NCBI GenBank assembly: GCA_963669315.1
Contig: OY770021.1
Location: 682,001-746,000 of the forward strand
Length of the DNA stretch: 64,000 nt
Origin: SZUA-547 sp963669315
Lineage (GTDB): Bacteria > Pseudomonadota > Alphaproteobacteria > Rhodobacterales > Rhodobacteraceae
Reading direction: 5' to 3'
This document shows positions 34,485 through 43,289 of this stretch, piece after piece (the first letter of the stretch is position 1; each line of letters starts with the position of its first letter). Below the pieces are notes generated by a model. That model saw only the letters and a list, made by a program, of their open reading frames with translations. It ran no database searches and was not told the DNA's origin. The translations under genes and the position numbers were made by a program.

Positions 34485-36088
34485 CCTGACGAGGCAGTCG
34501 AGGGCCGGCTCGCGCCAAATTCGTGCGCCCAGCTTTTCAGAATCGAACGTTCTAGATATCGGGCGCGCCGCAACCAGCCCCTTCCTCCGCGGGGGCGTTC
34601 TCTAGCTTCAGGATTCGGCAACGCATCCAGCCGGGCGCGCTTGACGAAATCACTGGTGAAGATGGCGAAGGCCAGCGGCCTCTTGTTTTCACCCAAAATA
34701 TACCCGGCCAAACCGCGCCCATAGTACATCGTGCCGGACTTGGCCCTGATCTGGATATCCGGTAGGTCCGGCTCTCCTTCGAGGGCGCCGAGCCTGTATT
34801 GCGGCAGCATCCGCCACAATGCGCCGCCGTCATCGTCGCCATGGCCAGCATTGTTCGACCGCGTCGCTCCGGCGAAGATGGCCGCCATCGTCTGGGGCGT
34901 CGCCCGAGACCGCGATGACAGCCCCGAATGATTTTCCAGCGCCAGCCCAGACGCCGTGTCGATCTGCAGATTTTCGGCCAACCAGCGCGACATGGCCTCG
35001 GCCGAGCCTTGCAACATGCCCGGCGGCTCGCTGCGCGCCGCTGTGGCCGACAGGCCCACTACTTCGGCGGACAGATTGGTGGAGTATTTCAGCATCTTCG
35101 TCAGCACGACTGACAATCGGCGGCTGTTCACGACGGCGATGCGGCGCGCCAACACCGGCGTATCGGCGTATTTCGGCTCGGGCAGGCTGATCCCGCCCAC
35201 CTGAGCGACCTCTCGCAGCACCCAACCGGCGTAGAGCGCGGGATCGCGGACAGGAAGCCAGCGAGAGCCTTCTCTACCCAGCGCTTCGCGCGCGACGCGC
35301 CAAACTTCACCTTCAGGTGTTACCTCATGCTCAAAGATCGACCCCTGCTGCTCCAGAACGCCGATCTCGGGCTGGATGGCGGGAATCTCAGGACTCCATT
35401 TCGTAGCGCGCGCTTCCAGGTCCACGTCGTACTCGGAATTAGCGGTGCGCCGCCACTCCATCAGCACGCGGTTGAAGTTCAGGTTTAGCCCTCCAACCGA
35501 GGGGTTGTAGGCGACATAGTCAGGCTGCGTCGGGTCAATTTGCGGGACCGAGGGTAAGCCGCCGTGATCGACATAGAATCCGCCCTGCACGTTTTCGACC
35601 CCCGCGGCCTTCAACGCGGCCGCCAACTCCGCCAGACGATCCGTGTCCAGTTCCGGGTCGCCGCCGCCCTGCAGGTATAGATCGCCGTGCAATACGCCGT
35701 TCTCAATCGGCCCGGCCGCCAACAGGCTTGTGGCGAACACGTGATCCGGCCCCAGTATATTGTGCGCATAGAGAGCCGTCGGCGCTTTGGCGACGGATGC
35801 GGGTAGAAACGCGCGATCCGACAGGCGCTCATCCAGCACGGCGCCAGTCTGAAGGTCGATCAGGATATACCCGGTAACGCCGCTGATCGGATTGTCTGCG
35901 ACCAGCGAAGCGGCGCTTGGCGGCTTATAGGCGGGGCGCGGAGTTGGAATTCGCGATTCCGCCGGCCCTTCCGCCCAGACTGGAGCGGCCGCAAAAACCA
36001 GCGCCGCCGCAAGGGCGCTCAACAGCGTCCTTCGAGGCTTGAATCCAGGCGCGACGGCATCGCGATACGAAATCGGGGGGCTTTTCAT
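34481..36088 (-). CDS. dacB: D-alanyl-D-alanine carboxypeptidase/endopeptidase (PBP4 type)
   Basis: A 535-residue exported enzyme that trims peptidoglycan crosslinks. Signal peptide at about 1-40 after a long charged start. Active-site motifs: S-V-A-K in FLPASVAKAPTALY, S-T-N in LKYSTNLSAE, and K-S-G-T in IRAKSGTMYYGRG. The large insert between the first two motifs is the usual PBP4 feature. The start at 36088 has only a weak ribosome site. nadD ends 72 bases upstream on the same strand and may share a transcript. Confidence 0.92.
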   Translation of the reverse strand: MKSPPISYRDAVAPGFKPRRTLLSALAAALVFAAAPVWAEGPAESRIPTPRPAYKPPSAASLVADNPISGVTGYILIDLQTGAVLDERLSDRAFLPASVAKAPTALYAHNILGPDHVFATSLLAAGPIENGVLHGDLYLQGGGDPELDTDRLAELAAALKAAGVENVQGGFYVDHGGLPSVPQIDPTQPDYVAYNPSVGGLNLNFNRVLMEWRRTANSEYDVDLEARATKWSPEIPAIQPEIGVLEQQGSIFEHEVTPEGEVWRVAREALGREGSRWLPVRDPALYAGWVLREVAQVGGISLPEPKYADTPVLARRIAVVNSRRLSVVLTKMLKYSTNLSAEVVGLSATAARSEPPGMLQGSAEAMSRWLAENLQIDTASGLALENHSGLSSRSRATPQTMAAIFAGATRSNNAGHGDDDGGALWRMLPQYRLGALEGEPDLPDIQIRAKSGTMYYGRGLAGYILGENKRPLAFAIFTSDFVKRARLDALPNPEARERPRGGRGWLRRARYLERSILKSWAHEFGASRPSTASSG

Positions 36089-36160
36089 GGCCGGACTATG
36101 AACGAAAGCAGGCCGAGCCGGCAATGTCGATATCGCACCAGCGGAAAATTTAGGAGGTGA

Positions 36161-36820
36161 TCACGGCCAGGCCCCCGACGCGCGGATCGCGGTCGATGAC
36201 TGCGCGGACATCGGCCCGGTCAACAGCGCCCATGCCGGGGCATCGCGGCCTGCAAGCGCGCCGGCCTCCGCTTCGGGCAGCCGATATCGCGCATAGCGGC
36301 GGGCGGCAGGAGCGAGACCGGCTGATACCTGCTCTCCCGGCCGGGCGAGCACGCCAATTGGGATGTTTTCGAAGATCCAGTCCCAATGCCGCCAACGATG
36401 AAACGTCTTCAGATTATCCGCGCCCATCAGCCACACGAACTCCACCCCCGGATAGAGGCGGAACAGACCCGACAACGTGTCGGCTGTAAACCGGGTGGAC
36501 AGACGCGCCTCCAGATCCAGGATATCGACCCGCGGGCGGCTGATGATCGCGCGACAGGCCGTCATTCGTCGGGAAAGATCGGCAGGGCCGCGAGCCTTCA
36601 GCGGATTGCCGGGGCTGACAAGCCACCACACACGGTCAACGCCCAGCCGCCGGAACGCCCATTCAGTAATGTGCGTGTGCCCCTGATGCGGCGGATCGAA
36701 TGAGCCGCCGAGAAGCCCGACCCGAAGGCCGGGCGGCGCGTAAGGGCCATTACGATGCAACGCGGCCTCCAGTAAGATTTGCCGTGAAATACGCCTCACC
36801 GCCGGAACTGAAACCAGCAT
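36161..36820 (-). CDS. nadD: Nicotinate-nucleotide adenylyltransferase
   Basis: A 219-residue enzyme of NAD synthesis joining nicotinate mononucleotide and ATP. The nucleotidyltransferase motif VGLLGGSFDPPHQGHTHI is at about residue 34 and the second motif S-S-T-A-I-R near the C-terminus. The substrate region WWLVSPGNPLK is normal for NadD. The start is chosen as the first Met; the initial 25 residues are an extension common in alphaproteobacteria. Confidence 0.94.
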   Translation of the reverse strand: MLVSVPAVRRISRQILLEAALHRNGPYAPPGLRVGLLGGSFDPPHQGHTHITEWAFRRLGVDRVWWLVSPGNPLKARGPADLSRRMTACRAIISRPRVDILDLEARLSTRFTADTLSGLFRLYPGVEFVWLMGADNLKTFHRWRHWDWIFENIPIGVLARPGEQVSAGLAPAARRYARYRLPEAEAGALAGRDAPAWALLTGPMSAQSSTAIRASGAWP

Positions 36821-37051
36821 CGGCGAACGGTGGTCGAGGTCAAGAGTAGTTCAATTTTTAGAGAGCGGAGGCCTTCGAGATTGGCGATTAGCGCCCGTAG
36901 AGAGGGCGGCATCTCGAGATCCGCCAACTAATTGAAATTCCCTTAAGTCTTTGGAGTGATTCAAAAAAAATTTAAGTAGAATCCTAATTTCCTTGTCTAA
37001 CTGCCTGTATTCGCGTAGAAATACAACGTCTAGGTGTTTGTTTAGCGTGTT
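36821..37051. other. AT-rich intergenic region between nadD and the RTX gene
   Basis: This 231-base region is much more AT-rich than its flanks, with an A8 tract at about 36964. It must hold the divergent promoters of nadD and the RTX gene. No clear operator was recognised. A 79-codon minus-strand frame here lacks a ribosome site and is not accepted. Confidence 0.45.
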
Positions 37052-40000
37052 ATGAGTCCTGTTAGTAGCGATATCCTTGAGCGTGCGCATCGCGCCAGTA
37101 ACCAGGTTCGAGACGAAGTCTTGGCCCTGGGGGCGTTTTTTAATGATGGCAACGGCTTATTTGACTTCTTCCACTCATTTGAAGAGCAACCTATAGGTGC
37201 AGACGCTGCACGGGCGAGTTCCACCGCGACCCCCGAACAACTAAGCGCCGGAGATGATTCGGTTTCTCTGATTCTCGGTACCGAATTGTTCGGCGGACAA
37301 CTTGTTGTCGGGCGGAACATCAATACCGACGAAATCACAGACGAATACGCCCACGAGTTCGAGTCTGATGGCGCCGGCGACGGACCTGACGCAAACGCCG
37401 ATGGTCCTGTGGCTGGGCGCGCAGTTCAGACCGGCTCTGGAACCGGAAATGCAATTGGCGTCGCGGCGGCTCCCACAAGCGGGTTGATTTTGACCGGAGC
37501 GGGAGAAGCGCCGAAAGTCATGGGCGACATTGAGTTCCTCGGTAGCGCAGCCTTCTACAGCGCTGCGTCGACCGGAGGAGGATCATCCGCGAGCGACGGC
37601 TCCGCTGTCGCAGAAAATGGAGCCGCTGGTGGCGGTGGCTCGAATGGCTCCGCCACGCAGCCGGGCTCTGACAGTAATGGCGGCGACAGCGGCTCTGGAA
37701 GCGGGTCTGGCGGCAGCGGCGGTTCCGGTGGAAGTGGTGGCTCAGGTGGCAGCGGTGGTTCCGGCGGCTCTGGCTCCGGCGGCTCAGGTGGAGGCTTCGG
37801 CGGCAGCGGCGGTTCCGGCGGTTCCGGTGGAGGCAACGGGAACGGCAATAACGGCGGCGGCAACGGAAACGGTGGCTCTGGTGGCTCCGGCGGCAGCGGC
37901 GGGTCTGGAGGCAGCGGCGGCTCTGGTGGTGCCGGCGGCTCAGGCTCTGGTGGTTCCGACGGCTCTGCCGGCGGTTCCGGTGGCTCAGGTTCCGGCGGTT
38001 CCGGTGGCAGCGGCGGGTCAGGCTCCGGCGGCTCAGGCTCCGGTGGTTCCGGCGGCTCTGGTGGTTCTGGCGGCTCCGGTGGCGGCTCTGGCGGCAGCGG
38101 CGGTTCCGGTGGAAGTGGTGGCTCAGGTGGCAGCGGTGGTTCCGGCGGTTCCGGTGGAGGCAACGGGAACGGCAATAACGGCGGCGGCAACGGAAACGGT
38201 GGCTCTGGTGGCTCCGGCGGCAGCGGCGGGTCTGGAGGCAGCGGCGGCTCTGGTGGTGCCGGCGGCTCAGGCTCTGGTGGTTCCGGCGGCTCTGGCGGCG
38301 GTTCCGGTGGCTCAGGTTCCGGCGGTTCCGGTGGCAGCGGCGGGTCAGGCTCCGGCGGCTCAGGCTCCGGTGGTTCCGGCGGATCCGGTGGCAGCGGCGG
38401 GTCAGGCTCCGGCGGCTCAGGCTCCGGTGGTTCCGGCGGCTCTGGCGGCTCCGGTGGCGGCTCTGGCGGCAGCGGCGGTTCCGGTGGAAGTGGTGGCTCA
38501 GGTGGCAGCGGTGGTTCCGGCGGTTCCGGTGGAGGCAACGGGAACGGCAATAACGGCGGCGGCAACGGAAACGGTGGCTCTGGTGGCTCCGGCGGCAGCG
38601 GCGGGTCTGGAGGCAGCGGCGGCTCTGGTGGTGCCGGCGGCTCAGGCTCTGGTGGTTCCGACGGCTCTGCCGGCGGTTCCGGTGGCTCAGGTTCCGGCGG
38701 TTCCGGTGGCAGCGGCGGGTCAGGCTCCGGCGGCTCAGGCTCCGGTGGTTCCGGCGGCTCTGGTGGTTCTGGCGGCTCCGGTGGCGGCTCTGGCGGCAGC
38801 GGCGGTTCCGGTGGAAGTGGTGGCTCAGGTGGCAGCGGTGGTTCCGGCGGTTCCGGTGGAGGCAACGGGAACGGCAATAACGGCGGCGGCAACGGAAACG
38901 GTGGCTCTGGTGGCTCCGGCGGCAGCGGCGGGTCTGGAGGCAGCGGCGGCTCTGGTGGTGCCGGCGGCTCAGGCTCTGGTGGTTCCGGCGGCTCTGGCGG
39001 CGGTTCCGGTGGCTCAGGTTCCGGCGGTTCCGGTGGCAGCGGCGGGTCAGGCTCCGGCGGCTCAGGCTCCGGTGGTTCCGGCGGATCCGGTGGCAGCGGC
39101 GGGTCAGGCTCCGGCGGCCCAGGCTCCGGTGGTTCCGGCGGCTCTGGCGGCTCCGGTGGCGGCTCTGGCGGCAGCGGCGGTTCCGGTGGAAGTGGTGGCT
39201 CAGGTGGCAGCGGTGGTTCCGGCGGTTCCAGTGGAGGCAACGGGAACGGCAATAACGGCAACGGTAACAACGGGAACGACAACGGTAGCGGCGGCTCCGG
39301 AGACGACGACGGCGCATCCGGCGGCTCCGGTGGAAGTGGCGGTTCCGGCGGTGGTTCCGGTGGAAGCGGTGGATCGGGCGGCGACGGCAGCTCTGGCTCT
39401 GGCGGCGGCAACGGGAACGGCGGCGGCAATGGGAACGGCAACAGCAACGGGAATGGAAACAGCGGTGGCGGCGGCAACAACAGCGGCCAAAATGGCGATT
39501 CAGACGACGAACTCGCCGCGCAGGACGATCAATTCTTCGTCAGCGAAAACGCCCTCCTTCTCGGCAATGTTTTGGTCGACAATGGATTTGGCGCCGATGA
39601 CGTGGCGGACGGCGATGGGCTGACGGTCTCGCTGGTCACCACACCGGAATTCGGACTTCTCTCGATGAATCTGGACGGCTCGTTCAGTTACCAGGCCGAT
39701 GCGGACGCGTTCGACACGGCGACCCCGGGCGAGGTGATCGAAGAGAATTTCGTTTACCAGTTGGACGATGGCGATGGCGGCGTCTCTCAGGCGACCGCGA
39801 CTATTTTTGTTAACGTAATCGATGACGGAGAGACCCTGATCGGCGACAACGGGTCCAACGTCATCATGGGCACAGATGGAGGCGAAGACGTGATCCACGG
39901 CGAAGGTGGCCATGACGAGATTCATGGGCTGGATGGCGCCGACATGCTGGACGGCGGCAATGGTGAGGACGTCCTGATCGGGGGCGGCGGCGCCGATACG

Positions 40001-40411
40001 CAGATCGGCGGCAACGGAGATGACATTCTGTTCGGCGGCGCGGGCGCAGACACGCTGCTCGGCGGGCGCGGCGCGGATGTGCTGATGGGCGAGGCCGGCG
40101 CGGACGTATTAATCGGCGATAATGGAAACGACATCCTGATCGGCGGCCAAGGCGAGGATACGCTGACCGGCGGCCAGGGCGTCGACACATTCGTGCTGAC
40201 GATCGGCGAAGGCGCCGACCGCATTCTGGATTTCGACGATGGCGAGGACCAGCTGGACCTGGATGAGCTGGGCCTGAACCAAGTCGAGTTTATTCAGGAT
40301 GGCGATGATACGGTCGTGACGCTGTCAGGATCGGGCGAGATGCTGGCGATCCTGGAGAATGTCGACGCCAACACGATGACGGAAGCGAACGTCATCAGCA
40401 TGAACTATTAA
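37052..40411 (+). CDS. Giant Gly/Ser-rich RTX protein, putative type I secretion substrate
   Basis: A 1119-residue protein in four parts. A non-repetitive N-terminus (1-210) has no signal peptide and matches nothing I know. A linker of about 600 residues is made only of Gly, Ser and some Asn, Ala and Asp. A cadherin/VCBS-like domain (about 812-925) reads LTVSLVTTPEFGLLSMNLDGSFSY. About ten RTX nonapeptides (about 935-1050, e.g. GGAGADTLLGGRGAD) bind calcium outside the cell, followed by the DRILDFDDGEDQLDL C-terminal domain usual for ABC-type I export. No exporter genes are in the window. The start has no clear ribosome site, so its exact position is less sure. Confidence 0.85.
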   Translation: MSPVSSDILERAHRASNQVRDEVLALGAFFNDGNGLFDFFHSFEEQPIGADAARASSTATPEQLSAGDDSVSLILGTELFGGQLVVGRNINTDEITDEYAHEFESDGAGDGPDANADGPVAGRAVQTGSGTGNAIGVAAAPTSGLILTGAGEAPKVMGDIEFLGSAAFYSAASTGGGSSASDGSAVAENGAAGGGGSNGSATQPGSDSNGGDSGSGSGSGGSGGSGGSGGSGGSGGSGGSGSGGSGGGFGGSGGSGGSGGGNGNGNNGGGNGNGGSGGSGGSGGSGGSGGSGGAGGSGSGGSDGSAGGSGGSGSGGSGGSGGSGSGGSGSGGSGGSGGSGGSGGGSGGSGGSGGSGGSGGSGGSGGSGGGNGNGNNGGGNGNGGSGGSGGSGGSGGSGGSGGAGGSGSGGSGGSGGGSGGSGSGGSGGSGGSGSGGSGSGGSGGSGGSGGSGSGGSGSGGSGGSGGSGGGSGGSGGSGGSGGSGGSGGSGGSGGGNGNGNNGGGNGNGGSGGSGGSGGSGGSGGSGGAGGSGSGGSDGSAGGSGGSGSGGSGGSGGSGSGGSGSGGSGGSGGSGGSGGGSGGSGGSGGSGGSGGSGGSGGSGGGNGNGNNGGGNGNGGSGGSGGSGGSGGSGGSGGAGGSGSGGSGGSGGGSGGSGSGGSGGSGGSGSGGSGSGGSGGSGGSGGSGSGGPGSGGSGGSGGSGGGSGGSGGSGGSGGSGGSGGSGGSSGGNGNGNNGNGNNGNDNGSGGSGDDDGASGGSGGSGGSGGGSGGSGGSGGDGSSGSGGGNGNGGGNGNGNSNGNGNSGGGGNNSGQNGDSDDELAAQDDQFFVSENALLLGNVLVDNGFGADDVADGDGLTVSLVTTPEFGLLSMNLDGSFSYQADADAFDTATPGEVIEENFVYQLDDGDGGVSQATATIFVNVIDDGETLIGDNGSNVIMGTDGGEDVIHGEGGHDEIHGLDGADMLDGGNGEDVLIGGGGADTQIGGNGDDILFGGAGADTLLGGRGADVLMGEAGADVLIGDNGNDILIGGQGEDTLTGGQGVDTFVLTIGEGADRILDFDDGEDQLDLDELGLNQVEFIQDGDDTVVTLSGSGEMLAILENVDANTMTEANVISMNY
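37831..39234 (+). repeat. Higher-order tandem repeat coding the RTX linker (two 702 bp copies)
   Basis: The marker AGGCAACGGGAACGGCAATA recurs at 37831, 38158, 38533, 38860 and 39235. The distances are 327, 375, 327 and 375 bases, so the array is A-B-A-B with a 702-base period. B is A plus a 48-base (16-codon) insertion, and A differs by a GSDGSAGG segment. The two 702-base copies are nearly identical, with a Ser-to-Pro change in the second B as the clearest difference, pointing to a recent duplication. All units keep the reading frame. Confidence 0.9.
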
Positions 40412-40413
40412 GG

Positions 40414-40434
40414 CCAGCGCCTATCTGGCGCTGG
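40414..40434 (+). terminator. Stem-loop just after the RTX gene
   Basis: Perfect eight-base arms (40414-40421, 40427-40434) with a TATCT loop, beginning three bases after the stop codon. No T-run follows, so its strength is uncertain. Confidence 0.5.
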
Positions 40435-40524
40435 TCGACGGAAGCCAACATGGCTTCATGGCAAAATTTTTATATTCCCGGAGCGATCGCCCTGCCCCCA
40501 GATGGTGGCGGGTCTCTGCGTCCA

Positions 40525-40884
40525 TTACCCCATGCATTGGATCATCGCCGTGCGGTGGGCGGAGCCGAACTTGTTGGTCCTTGTCAGCATCTCCGTTGAG
40601 GACATGCCGGACCCGGAGGAGGCGGCTTCCACCGCAGCGGTCCACGCATCGCTGCGTGGATCGCCCGATTTCATTCGGGTCAGGTAGTCCGCCCCGATCG
40701 CCTCGTATAACGCATAGTCATCATCGCCGATCTCAGCGCGAAGGTCGTCGGCGGCGCATTGGCACACCTCTGTCGTCGCCTGCTCAGCGCACATGCCAAA
40801 GACGGAGTCCCCTTCGGCCTGGGCGAAGGCCGCAGCCGGAAAGAAGGCGACGATAAAGACCCATGACGGGATCGATTTAGGCAT
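40525..40884 (-). CDS. Small exported protein of unknown function
   Basis: A 119-residue protein starting after AAGGAGCGCATTC. A clear signal peptide (MPKSIPSWVFIVAFFPAAAFA) is followed by a helical mature part with four cysteines (MCAEQ, CQCAADD, and a C-terminal IQCMG) that could form two disulfides. No family is recognised. It stands alone between the RTX gene and ppk2. Confidence 0.7.
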   Translation of the reverse strand: MPKSIPSWVFIVAFFPAAAFAQAEGDSVFGMCAEQATTEVCQCAADDLRAEIGDDDYALYEAIGADYLTRMKSGDPRSDAWTAAVEAASSGSGMSSTEMLTRTNKFGSAHRTAMIQCMG

Positions 40885-41071
40885 GAATGCGCTCCTTAAA
40901 GGGTGGCCAACGAGTTAATGGCGCTCCGCCACCGGAGAAATAACGAACGCCAAGAGAAATGTATTTTCTCGAAGTATGCAATGTGGAGAGGTTTGATTTG
41001 GCGCAACTCGCAGATGCATGGCGTCACTATGATATGAACTCAGGATCGACCGCTGGTAAGGAGCGCCATCG

Positions 41072-41920
41072 ATGAGCAATACTCGCGTGACCCACACTCC
41101 AAGCCTCCGCGACCTCGATATGAGCAAGCGGATCGATAAAGAGACCTACGAGGCGAAGCTCGAGAGGCTTCAACACCGGCTGGCGCTGATCCAGCAGGCC
41201 TATCTGTTCTCGGGCGACGCGGCGGTGCTGGTTTTCGAAGGCTGGGACGCGGCTGGAAAAGGCGGCACGATCAGGCGCATCTCGGCGGCGCTGGACCCGC
41301 GCAGCTTTAAAGTCTGGCCCATTGCCGCCCCACGCAAATACTATCTTGAGCGGCAGTATTTCGCCCGTTTCATGGAGCGTTTGCCGCCCGACCGCGCGAT
41401 TTCCGTGTTCGACCGGTCCTGGTACGGCCGGGTGCTGGTCGAACGGGTGGAGGAACTGACGCCAGAGGCCCGCTGGCGCCAGGGCTATCGCGAGATTAAC
41501 GATTTCGAGCGCATGCTGATCGATGACGGACGCCGCGTGGTGAAGCTGTTCTTCCACGTCACGCCGGAGGAGCAGTTGAAGCGGTTCGAGGCCCGCCTTT
41601 TGGACCCGATGAAGCGCTGGAAACTGAGCTATGAGGACTTTCGCAACCGCGGCAAATGGGACGCCTATGAAGAGGCGATCGAAGAAATGCTGGAGAAGAC
41701 CTCGACCGACCATGCACCCTGGACGCTGGTGCCCGCCAACCAGAAAAAGTGCGCCCGCATCCATGCGATGAAAACCATCATCAGGGTGATGGAGAAGGAC
41801 GTGGACCTGTCGCCTCCGCATCTGGATGCAGACGTGCTGGCGGCGGCGCGCGACCATATCGAAATGGACGACGGCGTCTTCAACGGATTGGTGCGAGAGA
41901 CCCAGGGCCGGGTGGAGTAG
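41072..41920 (+). CDS. ppk2: Polyphosphate kinase 2
   Basis: A 282-residue PPK2-family enzyme that moves phosphate between polyphosphate and nucleotides. Walker A is EGWDAAGKGGTIRR, Walker B and the catalytic loop FDRSWYGRVLVERVE, and the lid segment EEQLKRFEARLLDPMKRWK. Single-domain length suggests polyP-driven phosphorylation of ADP or GDP, though the direction cannot be told from sequence. RBS is TAAGGAGCGCCATCG. Confidence 0.95.
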   Translation: MSNTRVTHTPSLRDLDMSKRIDKETYEAKLERLQHRLALIQQAYLFSGDAAVLVFEGWDAAGKGGTIRRISAALDPRSFKVWPIAAPRKYYLERQYFARFMERLPPDRAISVFDRSWYGRVLVERVEELTPEARWRQGYREINDFERMLIDDGRRVVKLFFHVTPEEQLKRFEARLLDPMKRWKLSYEDFRNRGKWDAYEEAIEEMLEKTSTDHAPWTLVPANQKKCARIHAMKTIIRVMEKDVDLSPPHLDADVLAAARDHIEMDDGVFNGLVRETQGRVE

Positions 41921-42070
41921 ACCGCCGACGAAGCGGAGCTTTGGCCCACATACCGTTCGCGGATTGGTTGGCCACGACATTCTTCAAGACGCAGCAATTC
42001 GTGCATATCTTCGGATGGTATGTATCTTTGGTTGATCTGATGGCGAATCGATGCAAGCGGGAGGGGTGCG

Positions 42071-42748
42071 ATGAATGAGGTGGAGCTGCGCAGCAAGATC
42101 GAGCGAGATCTTCGCGACTACCCGAACTGGGACATGTCGCGAAAGCGAACCTACGCCGCCATGATGTACGCGATGTACCACTCGGACGAGCCGAGCCCGT
42201 CGCTGAACAGCATCATTGATCAAAGCCTCGAGAAGACCATCGCCGGTTTCCGCTCGGAGAACAGAAGCTCCGATCTCAATATGGTCATGGTTCTGAAAGA
42301 GATCGTCGATCGCGACCTCCATGACCTCGATCAGGAAATCGAGGACTGGCAGAAAAGCGCGATGGATTTCGAGCGAGATTTCGAGGTCGCCCTGAGAAAC
42401 GGTCAGCAACGCCAACTTGCCGAGCGCATCAATCGCGTGCGCGAACCGGAAACGCGCGAAAAGATGGGAAAGGCGATCGAAGAGCTCAAGCAACGAGTCC
42501 ACGACGAAATGGAAGAGCTCGATGTCGAGCATGAGCAGTGGAACGCGAACAGGAAGCTGAGCGGGCCCGCCGCGAAGCTCGGCGCGCGGCCCGGCGGCAG
42601 CGGATTCGCCGCCAGCCGGAACCGGTGCGCCGGAGGGAAGTGGAGCGGCTCGACAGGCAAGAGGAGCGCGAGGACGCAAATGAGGATCGCGAACAGACGG
42701 AACGTGAAGAGGCCTTCGAGGAGCCTCGCAAGACACTGGTCACACTAG
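42071..42748 (+). CDS. Charged coiled-coil protein, first part of an apparently frameshifted gene
   Basis: A 225-residue frame starting after CGGGAGGGGTGCG. The first 155 residues are a well-formed, acidic helical protein (RKRTYAAMMYAMYHSDEPSPS, then EMEELDVEHEQ). After about residue 156 the frame turns into Gly/Arg/Ser text with no coding look, while the +1-numbered frame from 42538 continues the Glu/Arg-rich helix. I read the last 70 residues as out-of-frame translation. Function unknown; membrane segments are absent. Confidence 0.6.
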   Translation: MNEVELRSKIERDLRDYPNWDMSRKRTYAAMMYAMYHSDEPSPSLNSIIDQSLEKTIAGFRSENRSSDLNMVMVLKEIVDRDLHDLDQEIEDWQKSAMDFERDFEVALRNGQQRQLAERINRVREPETREKMGKAIEELKQRVHDEMEELDVEHEQWNANRKLSGPAAKLGARPGGSGFAASRNRCAGGKWSGSTGKRSARTQMRIANRRNVKRPSRSLARHWSH

Positions 42749-42978
42749 AAGAGCTGGAAGGCGCGCTGGACGGTCTGAATGAACTAACATTCCCGGATGA
42801 ACCGGTTCACCTGCCCGAAGCTGACGAAACAACCGTCGAGGAGGAAGAACAGCCTGAACCTGAGGTCATTGTTGTGGAGGACGAGAAAGAGCCCACTCCG
42901 CTGCCTGAAGAACAGCCGGTGACGGATGACGACCAACGGCGGCAGAAGCTTTTCGATCAATTATATAAGGATCACTAA
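42538..42978 (+). CDS. Charged coiled-coil protein, second part of an apparently frameshifted gene
   Basis: A 146-residue frame beginning at a GTG just after an in-frame TGA at 42532. It starts with a Glu/Arg helix (EREQEAERARREARRAARRQ) that joins smoothly to the preceding frame's HEQ if one base is removed near 42537. It then becomes very acidic with Pro (PEPEVIVVEDEKEP) and ends RQKLFDQLYKDH. Separate translation from the GTG is possible but there is no ribosome site. No family recognised. Confidence 0.55.
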   Translation: MEREQEAERARREARRAARRQRIRRQPEPVRRREVERLDRQEEREDANEDREQTEREEAFEEPRKTLVTLEELEGALDGLNELTFPDEPVHLPEADETTVEEEEQPEPEVIVVEDEKEPTPLPEEQPVTDDDQRRQKLFDQLYKDH

Positions 42979-42980
42979 GC

Positions 42981-43289
42981 CTATTTCGGGCCATTCCAGC
43001 CAAGGAAATATGTGCCCGCGCTTCCTTTTTTGGTGGCCTGCAAGCATTCCCGGCAGACATTGTTGTTCATATTGGGCTCATGCGGCCTTGCTGAATCGGG
43101 GTTCTGCCGGCGGCACGTGGCGCAGGCGCCCGCCCAGTAATATGTCGCGCCCTGATATAGGTATGGCTTGTCGCCCCGGATGCACTGCACAACCATCTTG
43201 GCGCTGTTCTCATTCCGCCATTTACAATACCGAGCGGGCTTAAGTTTGCATTCATTGCAGTCCCGGATACGTCTCATTTGATTTCTCAT
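42981..43289 (-). CDS. Small Cys-rich protein with three CxxC motifs
   Basis: A 102-residue basic protein with CNEC, CATC and CREC pairs plus single cysteines, suggesting one or two zinc ribbons. No named family recognised. Base composition is less GC-rich than the neighbours, which hints at acquisition. Two in-frame ATGs (43289 and 43277) are available and neither has a good ribosome site. It ends two bases from the convergent coiled-coil gene. Confidence 0.5.
   Translation of the reverse strand: MRNQMRRIRDCNECKLKPARYCKWRNENSAKMVVQCIRGDKPYLYQGATYYWAGACATCRRQNPDSARPHEPNMNNNVCRECLQATKKGSAGTYFLGWNGPK

Noticed and set aside
36851..37090. 79-codon minus-strand frame in the AT-rich gap before the RTX gene
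   Set aside because: It covers the likely promoter region, overlaps the RTX start and has no ribosome site.
37831..39234. CRISPR-like array
   Set aside because: The repeats are continuous, in frame and coding; there are no unique spacers.
37530..39623. Long open frames in three other frames over the RTX linker (697 residues on plus; 641 and 599 residues on minus)
   Set aside because: They are produced by the repetitive GGC/TCC-type codons of the Gly/Ser linker: the other frames read Ala/Val/Pro, Pro/Glu or Arg/His runs, have no ribosome site and no domain.
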